A DNA stretch of 64,000 bases. Source: Chenopodium formosanum. Lineage: Eukaryota > Streptophyta > Magnoliopsida > Caryophyllales > Amaranthaceae. Made by a program: the position numbers and the translations under genes. The notes beneath the pieces are model-generated. The model ran no database searches. It was not told the origin of the DNA and worked only from the letters and a program-made list of their open reading frames with translations. Positions 11,384 through 23,095 of this stretch are shown here, one piece after another (within the stretch, counting starts at the first letter, position 1; every line of letters starts with the position of its first letter). The DNA lies in the NCBI GenBank assembly GCA_024500155.1, contig CM044862.1, positions 27,121,501 through 27,185,500 on the forward strand, read 5' to 3'.

Positions 11384-13090
11384 GTGCAAAGTCAAACCGA
11401 CAATGCAAATGCTCAATTCATTACCTTACGTAGGTCTCAGAGGCCGAGATCTCAACCTGATAGATATCTTGGTTTAGTATTAATCGAGAATCAGGACATC
11501 CTAATTATGGATGGAGATGAACCGGCAACCTACAAGCAAGCGATGGCAAGCACCGACTCTGCTAAATGGCAAGAGGCTATGAGATCTGAAATGGATTCCA
11601 TGTTTGAAAATCAAGTCTGGGACTTGGTTAACTTACCCGAAGGTTATACACCTATCGGATGTAAGTGGATTTTCAAGTTGAAAACCGATAAAGATGGAAA
11701 TGTATTCATTTACAAAGCTAAATTGGTGGCAAAAGGTTACAGACAAGTTCATGGTATTGATTACGATGAAACCTTTTCACCAGTCGCAATGCTTAAATCC
11801 GTTCGGATCCTCCTAGCGATTGCTGCATATTACAATTATGAAATATGGCAGATGGACATCAAAACCGCGTTCCTTAATGGTTATTTGGAAGAAACTGTGT
11901 ATATGACACAGCCTGAAGGTTTTGTCGACCAAAAAAATGCTAGGAAAGTTTGTAAGCTTAAGAAATCCATTTATGGACTAAAGCAAGCAAGCAGAAGTTG
12001 GAATATGCGATTTGATGAAGCCATCCGTAAGTTTGGTTTTATCAAGAATCCAGATGAATCTTTTCTTTACAAGAAGGTTAGTGGGAGTGACATCGCCTTC
12101 TTAGTCTTATATGTCGATGACATATTGCTCATTGGAAACAACATTCCGTTGTTAGAGTCTGTAAAGGCCTGGCTTGGAAAATGCTTCTCAATGAAAGACT
12201 TGGGAGAGGCTCAGTACATACTAGGCATCAAGATCTATAGGGATAGATCGAAAAGGATGATTGGATTGAGTCAGAGTACTTATATTGATAAGGTACTTGC
12301 TTGATTTGGCATGGAGGAGGCCAAGAGAGGTCACCTGCCAATGTCACATGGCATAACCCTAAGCAAGAAGCAGTGTCCACAGACACTTGATGAGCGGGTA
12401 AGAATGAATCAGATTCCATATGCTTCGCTTATTGGATCGATCATGTATGTCATGATATGTACTAGGCCAGATGTATCGTATGCCTTGAGTGCTACGAGCC
12501 GTTACCAATCAGACCCAGGAGAGGCGCATTGGACTGCGGCCAAAAATATCCTAAAGTACTTGAAAAGGAACAAGGATAAATTCCTGGTGTATGGTGGTGC
12601 AGAAGATTTAGTTGTGGAAGGTTATACCGACGCAAGCTTCCAGACAGACAGAGACGATTTCAAATCGCAATCTGGATATGTGTTCTGTCTAAATGGAGGG
12701 GCGTATAGTTGGAAGAGCGCAAAGCAGAGTACAATTGTAGATTCTACAACTGAAGCCGAATACTTAGCAGCTGTTGAAGCAGCTAAGGAGGCTGTTTGGA
12801 TTCGTAAGTTCGTTGGTGAACTTGATGTTGTACCCTCTATAAAGGGTCCAATAGCCCTCTATTGTGACAACAATGGAGCTATTGCTCAGGCCAGAGAGCC
12901 TAGGGAACATCAGAAGGTCAAACATGTCAAGCGGTGATTTCACATGATTCGAGAATGGAAATCAGAGGGTGATTGCAAAGTTGGAACGGATGACAATGTA
13001 GCCGATCCACTTACTAAACCTTTGCCTCAAGTGAAGCACAACAAGCACGTTGAGGCAATGGGAATCAAGCATGTAGGAGACTGGCTTTGA
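11384..13090 (+). pseudogene. copia reverse transcriptase and RNase H, two in-frame stops
   Basis: Copies the RNA into cDNA. RT begins about 11560 with the classic C-K-W-I-F-K-L-K motif, then A-K-L-V-A-K-G-Y and F-S-P-V-A; the catalytic motif Y-V-D-D-I-L-L-I-G is intact near 12110. I-K-T-A-F-L-N-G and Y-G-L-K-Q-A-S-R-S-W-N lie between. TGA at 12302-12304 replaces the Arg (CGA) usual before F-G-M. RNase H follows with Y-T-D-A-S-F, S-T-T-E-A-E-Y and Y-C-D-N-N-G-A. Another TGA at 12935-12937 again fits CGA to TGA. The polyprotein ends at the TGA at 13088-13090 after the usual A-D-P-L-T-K-P-L tail. No frameshift is needed across 1.7 kb. Confidence 0.95.
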
Positions 13091-13959
13091 TTTCCTTGTT
13101 TAGTGTTTTAGTTAATTTAGAGAAAAATTAATGTAAGACGCTAAGGAAAACCATTCAAGTTTTGGAGTAATATAAAATTTCATGCAATATTTTAATACTC
13201 CGTTATGCTATTTAATTGTGGTTTAGGATTAAATAATGAGTCCATTCGATTATGAGAATATTCAAAATAGGGTATCAAGACCAGTCTTGGTAAGGAAACA
13301 CCTATTAAGTGAACATTAAATATTATAATAAAAAATTATCCCTAATCAAGGTCATTTAAACGATGGACGATTAATGACCGATTGAGATTAGTGTGTAGTT
13401 TGATTTATAGCACCGTTTCATGTGCTATAAGGACATGATTGTCATAAATCATTTGCACAGGTATTGGTTTAGAACCATACAGGTTCGACTTATGAGAATA
13501 CTTTAAGAAATTAAAAAATTTGTCATAAGTATACTTCTCATCATGGCTATCGGAACCTATTTCCTCGACCATGAGTATTGTGGGTTCTCTTGTTTGAGTA
13601 CTAGTTTGCTTTAATGTTGTCAAACGTCTGCCGTAATAGGGGATTATAACGGCAACACTCAGGCGACTAGGTCCTCTCAGTAAGAGGAGCTACAATACAA
13701 GACTAGGAATGTCCCCCTACTAAAATAGGGAAGATGTCTTTGTTGTATACAAGGCCTCTCGTAGAGCGAGACTGTAATATGCATGGCCGTGCTCGGATGG
13801 ATTTTAGAAATCATCTGTTTATTGACATTCGGACTCGGAATCGGGAAACACTTCTGGACGTAATAAGGATGACAAAATAAATCTTACCTTATAGTTCATG
13901 AAGAGATATTAAGCGACATAGGAAAAAGGTTGTACACAAAATGCGCACTTGTTCGGAAG
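13091..13959 (+). other. 3' untranslated region of copia element
   Basis: No ORF I would support. Unusually long (about 870 bases) for a copia 3' UTR. I saw no tandem repeat in it. Confidence 0.5.
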
Positions 13960-13973
13960 GACAAGTGAGAGAT
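13960..13973 (+). other. Polypurine tract of copia element
   Basis: The purine-rich run ending GTGAGAGA, directly before the 3' LTR, is in the position of the plus-strand primer; it has two pyrimidine interruptions. Confidence 0.55.
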
Positions 13974-15378
13974 TGAAAGGAATAGTGTCCTTCCAACAAG
14001 TGTACTATTCAGTTAGTGGGTTCGGAATTATTAGAAATCTAATATATTCAGTGAGGTCAAGTGATCGGAATGCCTGGGTGGAGGCCGCTTCCGATCAGTA
14101 ATATTAATGAATAATTAATATTACAGCTTAATCTTGACTGAACCCTTCGGGTCACACCCAAGCATTCAACAAACCAAACCGACGAATTAATTCGGAAGGA
14201 ATTAATGAGTCGACCGAGTAATATTTATTTAGACGTCGAAAATTCGAGCTTAGAGCGTCGAAACCGAGTCGAAAAATAGTGAAAGACGAGACGAGAAATA
14301 GTAATAAATCAACAAAAGACCAAAATACCCCTAGCATCGAAATGCCCAAGCAAACCGAGTGCTAAGGGCGAAAGGCCTAGCATGGTGGCTAGCATGCGCA
14401 CCAAGCCGAGCCTAGGCTAGCTGGTGCGTGCTAGCGAACCCATGCTAGCATCGCAAGGCTAGGCGCTGCCTAGTGCGTGCTAGCATGCTAGGCACAGCCT
14501 TGTGCACGCAATGGCTAGCAAGCCATGCCGCAACAAGCTGCAGCAGCTAGCACGCTAGGCGCGCCAGCTCGCCACAGCTAGCAGCAGCATGGCTAGGCCA
14601 TTGCTTTCTGCCTAGCAGCGCTTGCCAAGGCACAAGGCCAGCAGCAGCACGCACAAGCATGCTTGGCTTGCTGGCCAGCAGCGCCTGGCAGCCCGCATGT
14701 GAGTGCTGGGCCTGCTCGGCTTGCTGGGCGTGGCTGCCACGGACAGTACCACATGGCAGCCCACCTTGGCTGCCTTGGTGCCCAAGGGTGGGTGCCATGT
14801 GGTTAGTGGTCCTTGAGTGTGTGTGAAGTGAGGTGGCCGGTAATGGGAGAGGGAGTGGGGAGCAAGTTTGGTCCCCCCCTTCTCCAAGTGGTCCTCACCT
14901 AACCACTCACATGAGCTTGCCACTTGTTGATTTATTACTAGCTTGATTATTAATTTTATTTTAGCTTTAAAATAAAATGGAGAAATCATACTATCCCACA
15001 TTGATGGGAGAGTAGATGATACTCCCATCATTTCCTATAAATACCCAAGTATGGGCATTGGGAATGATGCTTGAGTAAGAGTTGAATAAGGCATCACAAT
15101 TAATGAAAACCTTTGAACTCAATATAATTACTCGGGTTTTATTGGTCGGGTCTTGCTAACCCCAAGACATTGGACCTAGTCGGTTTTGTTGGTGCGGGTG
15201 GACTTCGTTGGAGGTCTTCGTGTGAGCGGGACTTGAAGCTTTAAAGTAAGAGCTCATTTTGGAGCGAAGCACGCGTTAAAGGTAATTAGCTTATCTTAAT
15301 CTTGTGATTAATTTAATTATGTTTATGGTTTTATTTATTGCGAGTGCGGTCTTGTTTTTGGGTTTGTTTCCACGGTGA
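13974..15378 (+). repeat. 3' LTR of copia element, truncated
   Basis: Same sequence as 5017 onward, with scattered substitutions, the tandem hairpins (about 14061-14123), GC-rich GCTAGC block and TATA box (15036-15043). It stops at 15378 after the word matching GGTTTGTTTTCGCGGTGA of the 5' LTR, so the last few tens of bases including the CA end are missing. The sequence switches directly to a Tat-like LTR fragment. Confidence 0.93.
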
Positions 15379-16329
15379 TACTCTCCGTTTAATGTGTTTA
15401 TGGACTTTCTTTCTTCTTTATACCTCCAAGGACTTCGATTGATGGATTAGGGTTGAAGAGTCGTTGGGAAGAAAGAGGGAAAAGTAGTATGAAGGAAAGA
15501 GAAGTAGAGAGATTAGGGTTTTGAGAATAATAGGGTTTTAATTCTGATTTTTCTGGTCCCCGTAATGCGGAACGAAGACCCCTATTTATAGGCGTAGGGA
15601 TCTAGGTTTAGGGTTTTAGAGCCACACCGTCAGGTGGTGCATGCGGCTCTCTGAGTCGCGCTGGGTGCTGCGCGCATCTCAATAAGTCGTGCGCAACTGA
15701 TTGAGTTGCGCTGGTTTGCGGTTTTCCTTATACGAAAACGCGTTTTTAAAACTTCCATAACTTTTGATTGCAAAGTCGGATAAAGTTGTGTGACATATCA
15801 TTGAAAATCTCGGAATTTCTACTTTCCAATTCCATTAGAATTAGGTTAAAATTTGTTATGGATCAAAAGGTTTGGCCGTTAAAGTGCAAGGGTGTCAGTT
15901 TTGGGCCTGGTTTAGTGTTTTTATCATAACTTCTTCGTTTTGGCTCGGAATTGGGCTTATAATATACCGTTGGAAAGCTCTTTGAAAGGGATATCCATTT
16001 GTATAGGCCTTGAATGAAAATTTGATGGTTAGTTCATCTGATTAGCTCGTTTTTTTCAATAATGTAGGTTCCATTAGATCTAATCATTGCATTTGACGCA
16101 TTTGGGTCCGTTATTAATCGAGTTTAAACATGTATGAACACTTTTTAGGCCTAATTAATAATCGGACAAGGCTTTAAGATAAATTTGTCTCAAATATGGG
16201 TTTTAACTTACTTCATAATGCTTTTCATAGTCCATAAAACACTTCAACTTTGATCTAACATGAATAACGGATTTTTGTAACATCATCGCACTTCCTTTTG
16301 GGACAAGAGGCCAAAAGTAGATGTCTACA
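15379..16329 (-). repeat. Tat/Ogre-like LTR fragment (LTR-c)
   Basis: Minus-oriented LTR whose start, TGTAGACATC on the minus strand, is at 16329; the other end is cut at 15379. Its interior has the block GAATTGGGCTTATAATATAC-CGTTGGAAAG (near 15950), nearly identical to the LTRs of gag copies 2 and 3. It also has a minus-strand TATA box (15592-15600) in the same CGACCCCTATTTATA-like setting as the LTR at 49702. Just upstream of the TATA box is a GC-rich block (about 15630-15720) with TTGCGC, GCGCAAC and TGCGCGCA words. A separate subfamily from copies 2 and 3. Confidence 0.7.
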
Positions 16330-17215
16330 GAATTCAAGATGTAGAACCCAAGGTCTTGTTTTGTTTCTTTCCTTTGTTTTTTATGATAGACTAATAGATT
16401 CATGCTGTCGAATCTACTTATTTTGTACTCTCATTCATTAATGAATAAAAAAATATATTTTCAAATATGTCTACCATGTTCTCTTTTCAATCTTTTTATT
16501 GTTATTGGCTCGAATTTAATGTATACATACAAACAGACAATATCAAAAGCATACATACTCAACACTTTAAGAATCTTGATAAGCTTTGGCTTACTAGATT
16601 TATCGAACGAAAAGAGGCCCATCTTTGGCCCACAAAGAAAGGATATGATGATTTCACCAACACAGGAGGCAACTTGAAACTTCACAAAGATAATCCCATG
16701 TTCTTAACTTTAGAAAAAATCCATCTTTTTGCACCCCTTTTGAGCCTCGTAAATTGAGCCTTAATTATTCGACCTACATTACTCCGAACCTTTGGATGGG
16801 AATGGTGCAAAGAGATATAAATAGGAAATTGGGGGAACAAAACATAAGAGGGGGACACAAAGTTAGTCTAAACTCAAAAGGAAAGATCCAATGCAAAAGA
16901 AAGAAATCTTTCTAAACCTAAAACAAAACTTGTCAAAAAAAAAAAGAAGAGAAAGAAAAAAAAAGGAGAGGACAAGGAAAAGGCACCTAATGTAGGCCGT
17001 TGCCACACAAAGCATAAATGTTTTAATTAAGAAGCACCGAAAGTAAGGGATTTTGGGAGTATAGTTGAGCCTATCCATTGTTCATAACCCCAAGCCTAAC
17101 CACGTTACGACCTTGGAAAGACCCTCCTTGAGGTAGACCATAACCATATACCAAAATCATCATTCCATGAAAATATGGCCAATCTTAGGCCTTTGCACAT
17201 ATGGACCTACTATTA
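16330..17215 (+). repeat. Inverted copy of the gag-element spacer at 1-925
   Basis: Runs opposite to positions 1-925. The ends read GAATTCAAGATGTAGAA at 16330 and the GGCCTTTGCACATATGGACC block near 17195, which are reverse complements of about 910-925 and 15-35. Similarity is high over the whole stretch apart from small indels. It is the 3' spacer of another gag-only element, plus orientation; its gag is not present to the left, where LTR-c abuts. Homology may go further beyond the left edge of the window. Confidence 0.8.
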
Positions 17216-18100
17216 AGTATTTATGCCCATATATAAAATGCATGAAGTGTTGAGTTATGATTACAAGATTATATAAAAAAATTTCAAATGATTCGGATGA
17301 TTTGATAGCCATTGGCTTGATTACATCATGTTACTAAAGCAATCGAATCAAACTAAATTCGATGTTTTATCCATATCCTTTGCCAAAGAAAAATGAGATG
17401 ACTATCGCTTTAAAAAAACACAATCACCTTATTTTTTTTAATAATAGGGCTATTTATTACCAAGGTAATTTAGGTTCTATATACATTGCCTAAAAGAAAA
17501 AGAGTTATTACAATAAATTGATTTGATATATCGATAGCCTCGACGCCAACTTTAGATTTCTTTTACAACTCTTGAGAATTGGTCTTTTCAATTATCATGA
17601 GCAACTAAAATGCTCGCTTATGTAGGATATCTCCATCTTCTCTAAGCAAGGAATATTGATTGAACATGATTGCTACATGAAAAAAAAAATGATCGTTATC
17701 GCTATCACACGTATACCTTACTGCCAAGTCAGCACGATGATTCAAATATTAAGTCAATAATCCTTTCTGTATCAAAAACATATCTAATTTTCTTTCTTTA
17801 TTCTTCTATGGGAAAGTTGGATTGCCCTTCCTTTTTAACCTTTTAGCCCACATAAATTATATAATAAACTAATTGATATTCAACATAATATGATAATAAT
17901 TAAAAAGACATACATCATTAACGATACTACAAGAGATTAAAGCTACTAATTTTAACAAAAGATACTAAAAGAACTTAAAGTTAGTGGTTTTAGCAACCCA
18001 ACCAATACATAAGAGATGTCCCTAAGTCCCAACCTTCAAAATGACAACTTCTAAAACATGCATCAATACTTAATTTCGTGGATTACATGTATGATTAAGT
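17216..18100. other. Unassigned AT-rich stretch
   Basis: No ORF of note. Read on the minus strand, about 17437-17760 ends ...CCTTGGTAATAAATAGCCCT followed by an A-rich run, which looks like the 3' tail of a decayed LINE, but I cannot find coding motifs. The left terminus of the hAT element should lie in or near this stretch, yet I could not find its terminal repeat. Confidence 0.3.
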
Positions 18101-20388
18101 TTATTTAACTGTGCTTGCTGCTCTACTTTGAGGTCTTTGACTTCTACTTGCTTCATTTAAGCTTGAAGGAGGAGAATCATCCACATCTAACTTCAGCTGA
18201 GTTATATCATCACAAATATCATTGACTTTGAGTTCTTCAAGAGCTGACAAGTAAAAAAAAAAAGATTTAATTGCCAACTGTTAAAGATATAAAGAATAAT
18301 ATGTGAAGTATTTAAGAATTAAGATGTGTAAAAAATAACCATTTACCTTCTTCCTCATATACCCAATCCCGAAGGGAAATCACAGCTTCAACTGTTTCAG
18401 GTTCTGTACATGTCAAGCACTCTCCCTCCTATGTTGAATGCAGCTTCGAAAGCCACAGTAGACAATGGAATAGTTAAAATATCCCTTGCCATCTGAGAGA
18501 GACAGGAAACCGAAACTGGTAGTTCTTCCAATAAGCAAGAATATCAACTTTTGCATCTCGGGGTAACTTTGCCTCCTCTAAATAAAGTTCCAGCTCACTC
18601 TTAGGAGAAGCGACAAACTCTTGGCTTGAAAATCCTAAGAATAATAGAAAAGAGATAAAAATTATTATTTTCAACTCCATATATATACAATTAAACAATT
18701 AACATACATTTAAAGTATTAGTTTCAACTCAATATCATAACTTCATGAAATCAGATTCTGAAGTCAGTGGATTAGCTGTGTAACTTGCGCCATACATTTG
18801 ATGAGAAGCATGGTTTGCCTCCTTTGATGCAGGGGAAGGATAAAGCTTGCTGTACTCCTCAAAAAGGGAAAACAACTTACTTTTTAACAATGCAAGTTCT
18901 ACACAACTAGTAACCCCATAGATTTTGGTAAAAGCCCATTCCACAATCCGAAACTTAAAGTGAGGATCCAAAATCATAGCAATGGCCATCAAGGAGCTAA
19001 AGTCTGCCCAATATTTCTCAAACTTTGCATACATTTTTATGGCCATAAATTTCAAGGGATTATCACTAGACTCCGTTTTTTCCATTTCCTCTTTCAATAA
19101 TAATCTCACCCTAGCCACATTAGACAAATATAGGTTTGTAGTTGGGTATTTAGTCCTAGAAACAGCACAAGTGACCTCATAAAAGACTGCCAAGAAAGAT
19201 TGAATTTTTTCAATTTTACTCCACTCTTCAAACGATGGGCAATGCACATAATTAGAATCAGAAAATTGCAAATGTTCAAAGGCTTTTCTATAGTATAAGG
19301 CATTTTTCAACATAAGGTAAGTGGAGTTCCACCTTGTTGGTACATCCTGCCTTAATCCTTTTGTATTTTCTATGCTCACCATTGAAACAAAGTACAAAAA
19401 TCTTTGTTTTCTTGCCTGTGATCCCTTAAAATACTTAATGCTCTCTCTAATCTTTTCCACAGCTACATCAACAACTTTTAGACCATCTTGATCTATTAAA
19501 TTAAGAATATGTGCTCAACAACGATTATGCAAATATTCACCATCACACAAAAGAGCAAGTTGGTCCTTCAACAACCCAACACACAAATCATTAGCAGATG
19601 CATTATCAAGAGTAATTGCCATTACTTTCTTTTTAATTCTACAATCATTCAACAAATCAAGGATTTTTTTAGTTAATGCAGCACTAGTGTGAGGAGGGGC
19701 AAAAAAGAGAAGTTTAGGATCCTCTTTCACAAATTCCAATCTTTATCCACAAAATGGGAGTAAGAGATATATAGCCATCAGTGTTTATAGTAGTTCAACA
19801 ATCAGAGGTCAAAGCAATTCTACCACGAAGAGACTGTAACATATCCTTAAGTCTATACTTTTCCCTTTTACAAAACCTCATAACATCAGACTTAGTAGTA
19901 TTTCTAGAAAAGACCTTCACATTAGGGTACAAATAACTAAAGGCACGCCTAACACCTGCATACTCAACAAATTGAAAAGACAAATCATGCTCCACAATAG
20001 CCATAGCAATAATTTCAAGAAATACTTCAGAATTAAACTTAGGTGACACATTAGCCAAATTACCAACATTACTTCTTTGTAACAGAAGTTGATCAATGTC
20101 ATTTGTGGAAATTATTTTGCAGTTATTAACATGCCTTTGCAAATTTCCAGTACCATGTTTACTATTAGCATTGTATATTTTCCCACATTTGTTGCATTTG
20201 CATCGCAAGTTTCCCTCGTTATCAGGTGAAATAAAGGTAAAAAAAGACCATACTGGAGAAGATAATTTCTTTTTCCTTTTACCTCCAGTAGTTGGTTTGT
20301 ATGCAGTCGATTCAATCTTGTCATGACTGCTATTTCCCACCTCTTCATCTAAATCGAGAAGATTAATATAAAAAAACTTTGACTCCAT
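18101..20388 (-). pseudogene. hAT-family transposase with BED zinc finger (decayed)
   Basis: Transposase of a plant hAT element (RICESLEEPER-like). From the ATG at 20388, a BED finger: W-S-F-F, C-K-C-N-K-C-G-K-I-Y, G-T-G-N-L-Q-R-H and a final C. Then A-L-T-S-D-C, where the conserved Trp codon is TGA (19795-19797), G-Y-I-S-L-T, and D-N-A-S-A-N-D in the catalytic domain. Another TGA follows at 19514-19516 before A-H-I-L-N-L. Next come D-V-P-T-R-W-N-S-T-Y and D-P-H-F-K-F. The dimerisation domain S-E-L-E-L-Y-L-E-E is at 18590-18610, then I-P-L-S-T-V-A-F-E-A-A-F-N. A likely short intron with GT/AG ends lies at about 18249-18347, followed by a last exon ending at TAA 18101. Several frameshifts (near 18430, 18490, 19745) make it non-functional. 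Confidence 0.9.
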
Positions 20389-20998
20389 ATCCTTTCGTAC
20401 ACTGAAAAATTTTTAGTAAACAAATTCTAATTAGAATAAAAGAATTGAATTCCATACTTCATTAACTATGTAAATTAGAGAAGTCGCAACTTTATATAAA
20501 TCCAAGTGTTTTGTTTTTCGCTAAAAATTAATAGATCTGTAATTTGGGGGAAAATCCATTTGAGCTTAATTAAAGAAAACAAAAAAAAAATTTAAGAAGA
20601 AGAAGATGAAAATTACCCTGTTGATAAATGGTTGAGCCCACTGATTTACCAAGAGGAGGAATTTAGAGAATATTTACTTTTTAGTTAAAATTAAAGAAAA
20701 AATATGAAGGATATTTGGAGGTAAAAGATAAAAGATGGCGTTGGTTTTAAGGAAATGAAAGATTGAAAGTCTTAAATAAAGAGTAACACTATCACTATCT
20801 AGAATCCTCTAACTCTGTAAGTTGAAAAGTTAAGTAAAAAAGTTAAAAAAAATTTATTTATCCGCCAGTTTATACCGCCTAAAAATTCCCAAAATTTGAG
20901 TAAAGCGCCAAAGCTTTCTAGTTTCTACAGTCTATATAGAATAATGTTTCAAAAAAAAAAGGTTTATAATAAAATATTCAGGTTTTTTTTCTATACTA
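20389..20998. other. 5' flank of hAT transposase; no gene
   Basis: AT-rich sequence upstream of the minus-strand transposase start; presumably its promoter and leader. No TATA box or ORF I can single out. Confidence 0.4.
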
Positions 20999-21236
20999 TC
21001 AGGTTAAGCGTGTCGGGTTCGTATTAACGGGTTATCGTTCGACCCATTTACATAATCGGGTTAGGCATGTAAGTTTTGGGTTGAAAATTTTAACCCAAAC
21101 CTAACCCGTTTAATTTCGTGTCGGGTTCGTGTCGACCCAATTATTTAAACGTGTTGGGAATTCTTGAACCAAACCCGCTTATTTCGTGTCGTGTTCGTGT
21201 CGGGTTGTTGTGTCATGTCAGCTTTTGACAAACCTA
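20999..21236. repeat. Right subterminal and terminal region of the hAT element
   Basis: Contains many copies of GTGTCGGGTTCG/CGACCC/AACCCG words in both orientations, as in plant hAT ends, and finishes ...TTTTGACAAACCTA at 21236 (TAGGTTTGTCAAAA on the other strand), a plausible terminal inverted repeat. To its right the gag copy 3 sequence resumes. The partner repeat on the left was not found, so the 8-bp target duplication cannot be checked. Confidence 0.55.
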
Positions 21237-21655
21237 CATAATCAAGCGATTTCGAGGAGCAACATATCTTCTTTAGTGGGAGGTTGTTGCATTGCGGATG
21301 ATTCACTCATGGCGTCGAAGAATACTTCTTCTTCTTCTTCAAGGGAATGAGTTTCTTCGACTGGTTTAATAAAAAATGAGGGATCAACACAACATTCCTC
21401 ATCAGAGATAGCCAGGGAGTCAGAAAGTGGCGCACTATTGATGCTTAGCTTCTTGCTTGCATGAGACACTTGGAGTTTATTGTTGTCGATCAAGTCCTTT
21501 GATAGATTCCTTTAGCTTCCATCAATTCCCAGTAAGATGGCCCCTACCTTGATGGTATTTGCAGTGTGCATTGGGGTTCCAATTAGCCGTTCTCTTTTCG
21601 ACTGGTGGCCTGGATCCCCAAATGGTACAATAGGAGTTATAAGACCTTTTGCATG
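21237..21655 (-). pseudogene. gag: gag copy 3, C-terminal half (left of the Athila-like insertion)
   Basis: Continuation of the gag that stops at 47865. Reading minus from 21655: G-L-I-T-P-I, then (after a frameshift) N-W-N-P-N-A-H-C-K-Y-H-Q-G-R-G-H-L-T-G-N. This matches the zinc-knuckle-like C-K-Y-H-R-G-N-G-H-T-T-D-E-C end of gag copy 2; here the last Cys-region has a TGA. An 83-codon acidic stretch follows (21493-21242). The junction base 21655/21656 is exactly the edge of the Athila-like 3' LTR, and GCATG (21651-21655) is its target duplication. Confidence 0.8.
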
Positions 21656-23076
21656 TGACAGGGTAAAGTCGTATCCCCTAATAAAAAATATTACCTAAGT
21701 CCTCTAACAAATGCAGATAGGGAAGTAGGGTCGAATCCACAGGGAAACAAGTCTTTCTACTCCTAATTAATTATTATAATCTAAATTATCAAGGTAACCA
21801 ATGTTGTTGTAATTAAGGACTATACTACGAAGAATATGATCAGGGAAAATAAAGTAGAGAGAAATTAAATATCAAAAGGCCTAGGGCATAGGTTAACTAA
21901 TAAACAATATTCCAGGGAAAATCATAATAAGCATTCATCAAGCATCGATTAATCAGATTATAAAGGGCTTTCGGTACATATTATAATCACAGAGTTAATT
22001 TACCGATATTAAATCTCATTTGTCGAATCTTGACTTAACCAGTTATAAATTAGTCCGCCTATTGAAACTAAGCCTAAACATCAATTCTCATCTGTCGAAT
22101 CTCGAATTAATATTGCTAAACTCATACAATTAAATCTGGCCAAACCTAATTGCACAACATTAAATCAATCAATAGGAAATTAACCAAGCATTGGTAATCA
22201 ACAATCACAAATTTACCCCTTCATATTATTTATTAGATCCCCATAAACCCTAGAAATAAAACTACTCAAGCATAATTAAATCTAAACTACTCAAATCAAA
22301 TAAGCAAGACATAATGAATGAATTAAATAAAATAACTGAAATTAAAAGAGAAGAAATTGTTACCAAAATAAATCTGGATTAATGAATATAATTAAGAACA
22401 ATGTTAAGAGAACTTTGAGAGAGAAAATATTCTAAGTAGAGAAAGAAAATCTAAAAGAGAAGGTAATCTAAAATTACGTACCAAAATCGTACTTAAACAT
22501 CCCTAAAACAAATCCTTAAACGAAAACTAATTAGGTCCCTAAAAAACACGCGCCCGATTAGGCGAAGGGCCGCCCGATCGGGCCCGCCTTTTTTTTCTAT
22601 GCTCTAACTAGTGTGCTACGCCCGATCGAGCCTACACTCACCCGATCGGGCGCGACTTCTTTCTTGATGTTGTTTTGCGCGGGCCCGCCCGATCAGGCGT
22701 ATGCTTGCCCGATCGGGCCCGACTTCTTCTTCGAGGCTTGGATTTCGATTGGACTCGATTCCTCGGCCCAATCCAGATTTCCTCATCGAGTCTTGTTTAC
22801 TTGATCCAATTGCCCCGGTATCACATACCGAGCCCTTAATCACCGGCTCTCACCTGTCCTGGGCTTCAAGGATGGTTGTTTCCTTCTAACACTTGTAGTT
22901 GCTTCGTGAAAAACCCAGAAAACGCTCCAAGTGTGCAATTTCCCATAAAACTCAAGCAAAACTACAAAAACACTAGAAAACACAAAATAGTAATAAAAGT
23001 GGCCCTAAAGAGCCAAAAACACTACTAATTATGACCATGGGACGGGGGTAAAACACTATATAAATTGGACATATCA
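21656..23076 (-). repeat. 3' LTR of Athila-like element
   Basis: Plus-strand ends TGACAGGGTA and ACATATCA. Nearly the same as 46448-47864, with scattered substitutions and small indels (for example a few bases near 21790). Holds a cluster of GCCCGATCGGGC words at about 22550-22730. The 75-codon open frames across this cluster are repeats of the palindrome in codon form, not genes. Confidence 0.95.
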
Positions 23077-23095
23077 AACTCCCCCAAGCCAAACC
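23077..23095 (-). other. Polypurine tract of Athila-like element
   Basis: On the minus strand the bases just before the 3' LTR read GGTTTGGCTTGGGGGAGTT, the G-rich tract expected for the plus-strand primer of Ty3/gypsy elements. Confidence 0.75.

Larger units (their letters stand above)
5017..15378 (+). mobile_element. Ty1/copia LTR retrotransposon (decayed, 3' LTR truncated)
   Basis: Plus-strand element of about 10.4 kb in the order 5' LTR (5017-6458), initiator-Met-type PBS (6459), 2.7-kb leader, gag (9197), protease remnant, integrase, RT, RNase H (ends 13090), 3' UTR, purine tract, 3' LTR (13974-15378). Domain order INT before RT places it in Ty1/copia; the integrase and RT resemble the TNT1-type Pol common in plants. 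The two LTRs align over almost their whole length with scattered substitutions, so the element is not recent. The last part of the 3' LTR is missing at a junction with a Tat-like LTR fragment, so a target duplication cannot be checked. Coding frames hold stops and a protease deletion; it is dead. Confidence 0.95.

Noticed and set aside
17437..17760. Possible LINE 3' tail on the minus strand
   Set aside because: Only an A-rich end and a GGTAATAAATAG-like stretch; no RT motif, so not called as a feature of its own.
22613..22889. ORFs across the CCCGATCGGGC cluster, also at 47282-47632 and 28966-29426
   Set aside because: They read the palindrome in codon form (repeated Pro-Asp-Arg-Ala or Arg-Pro-Ile-Gly); not genes.
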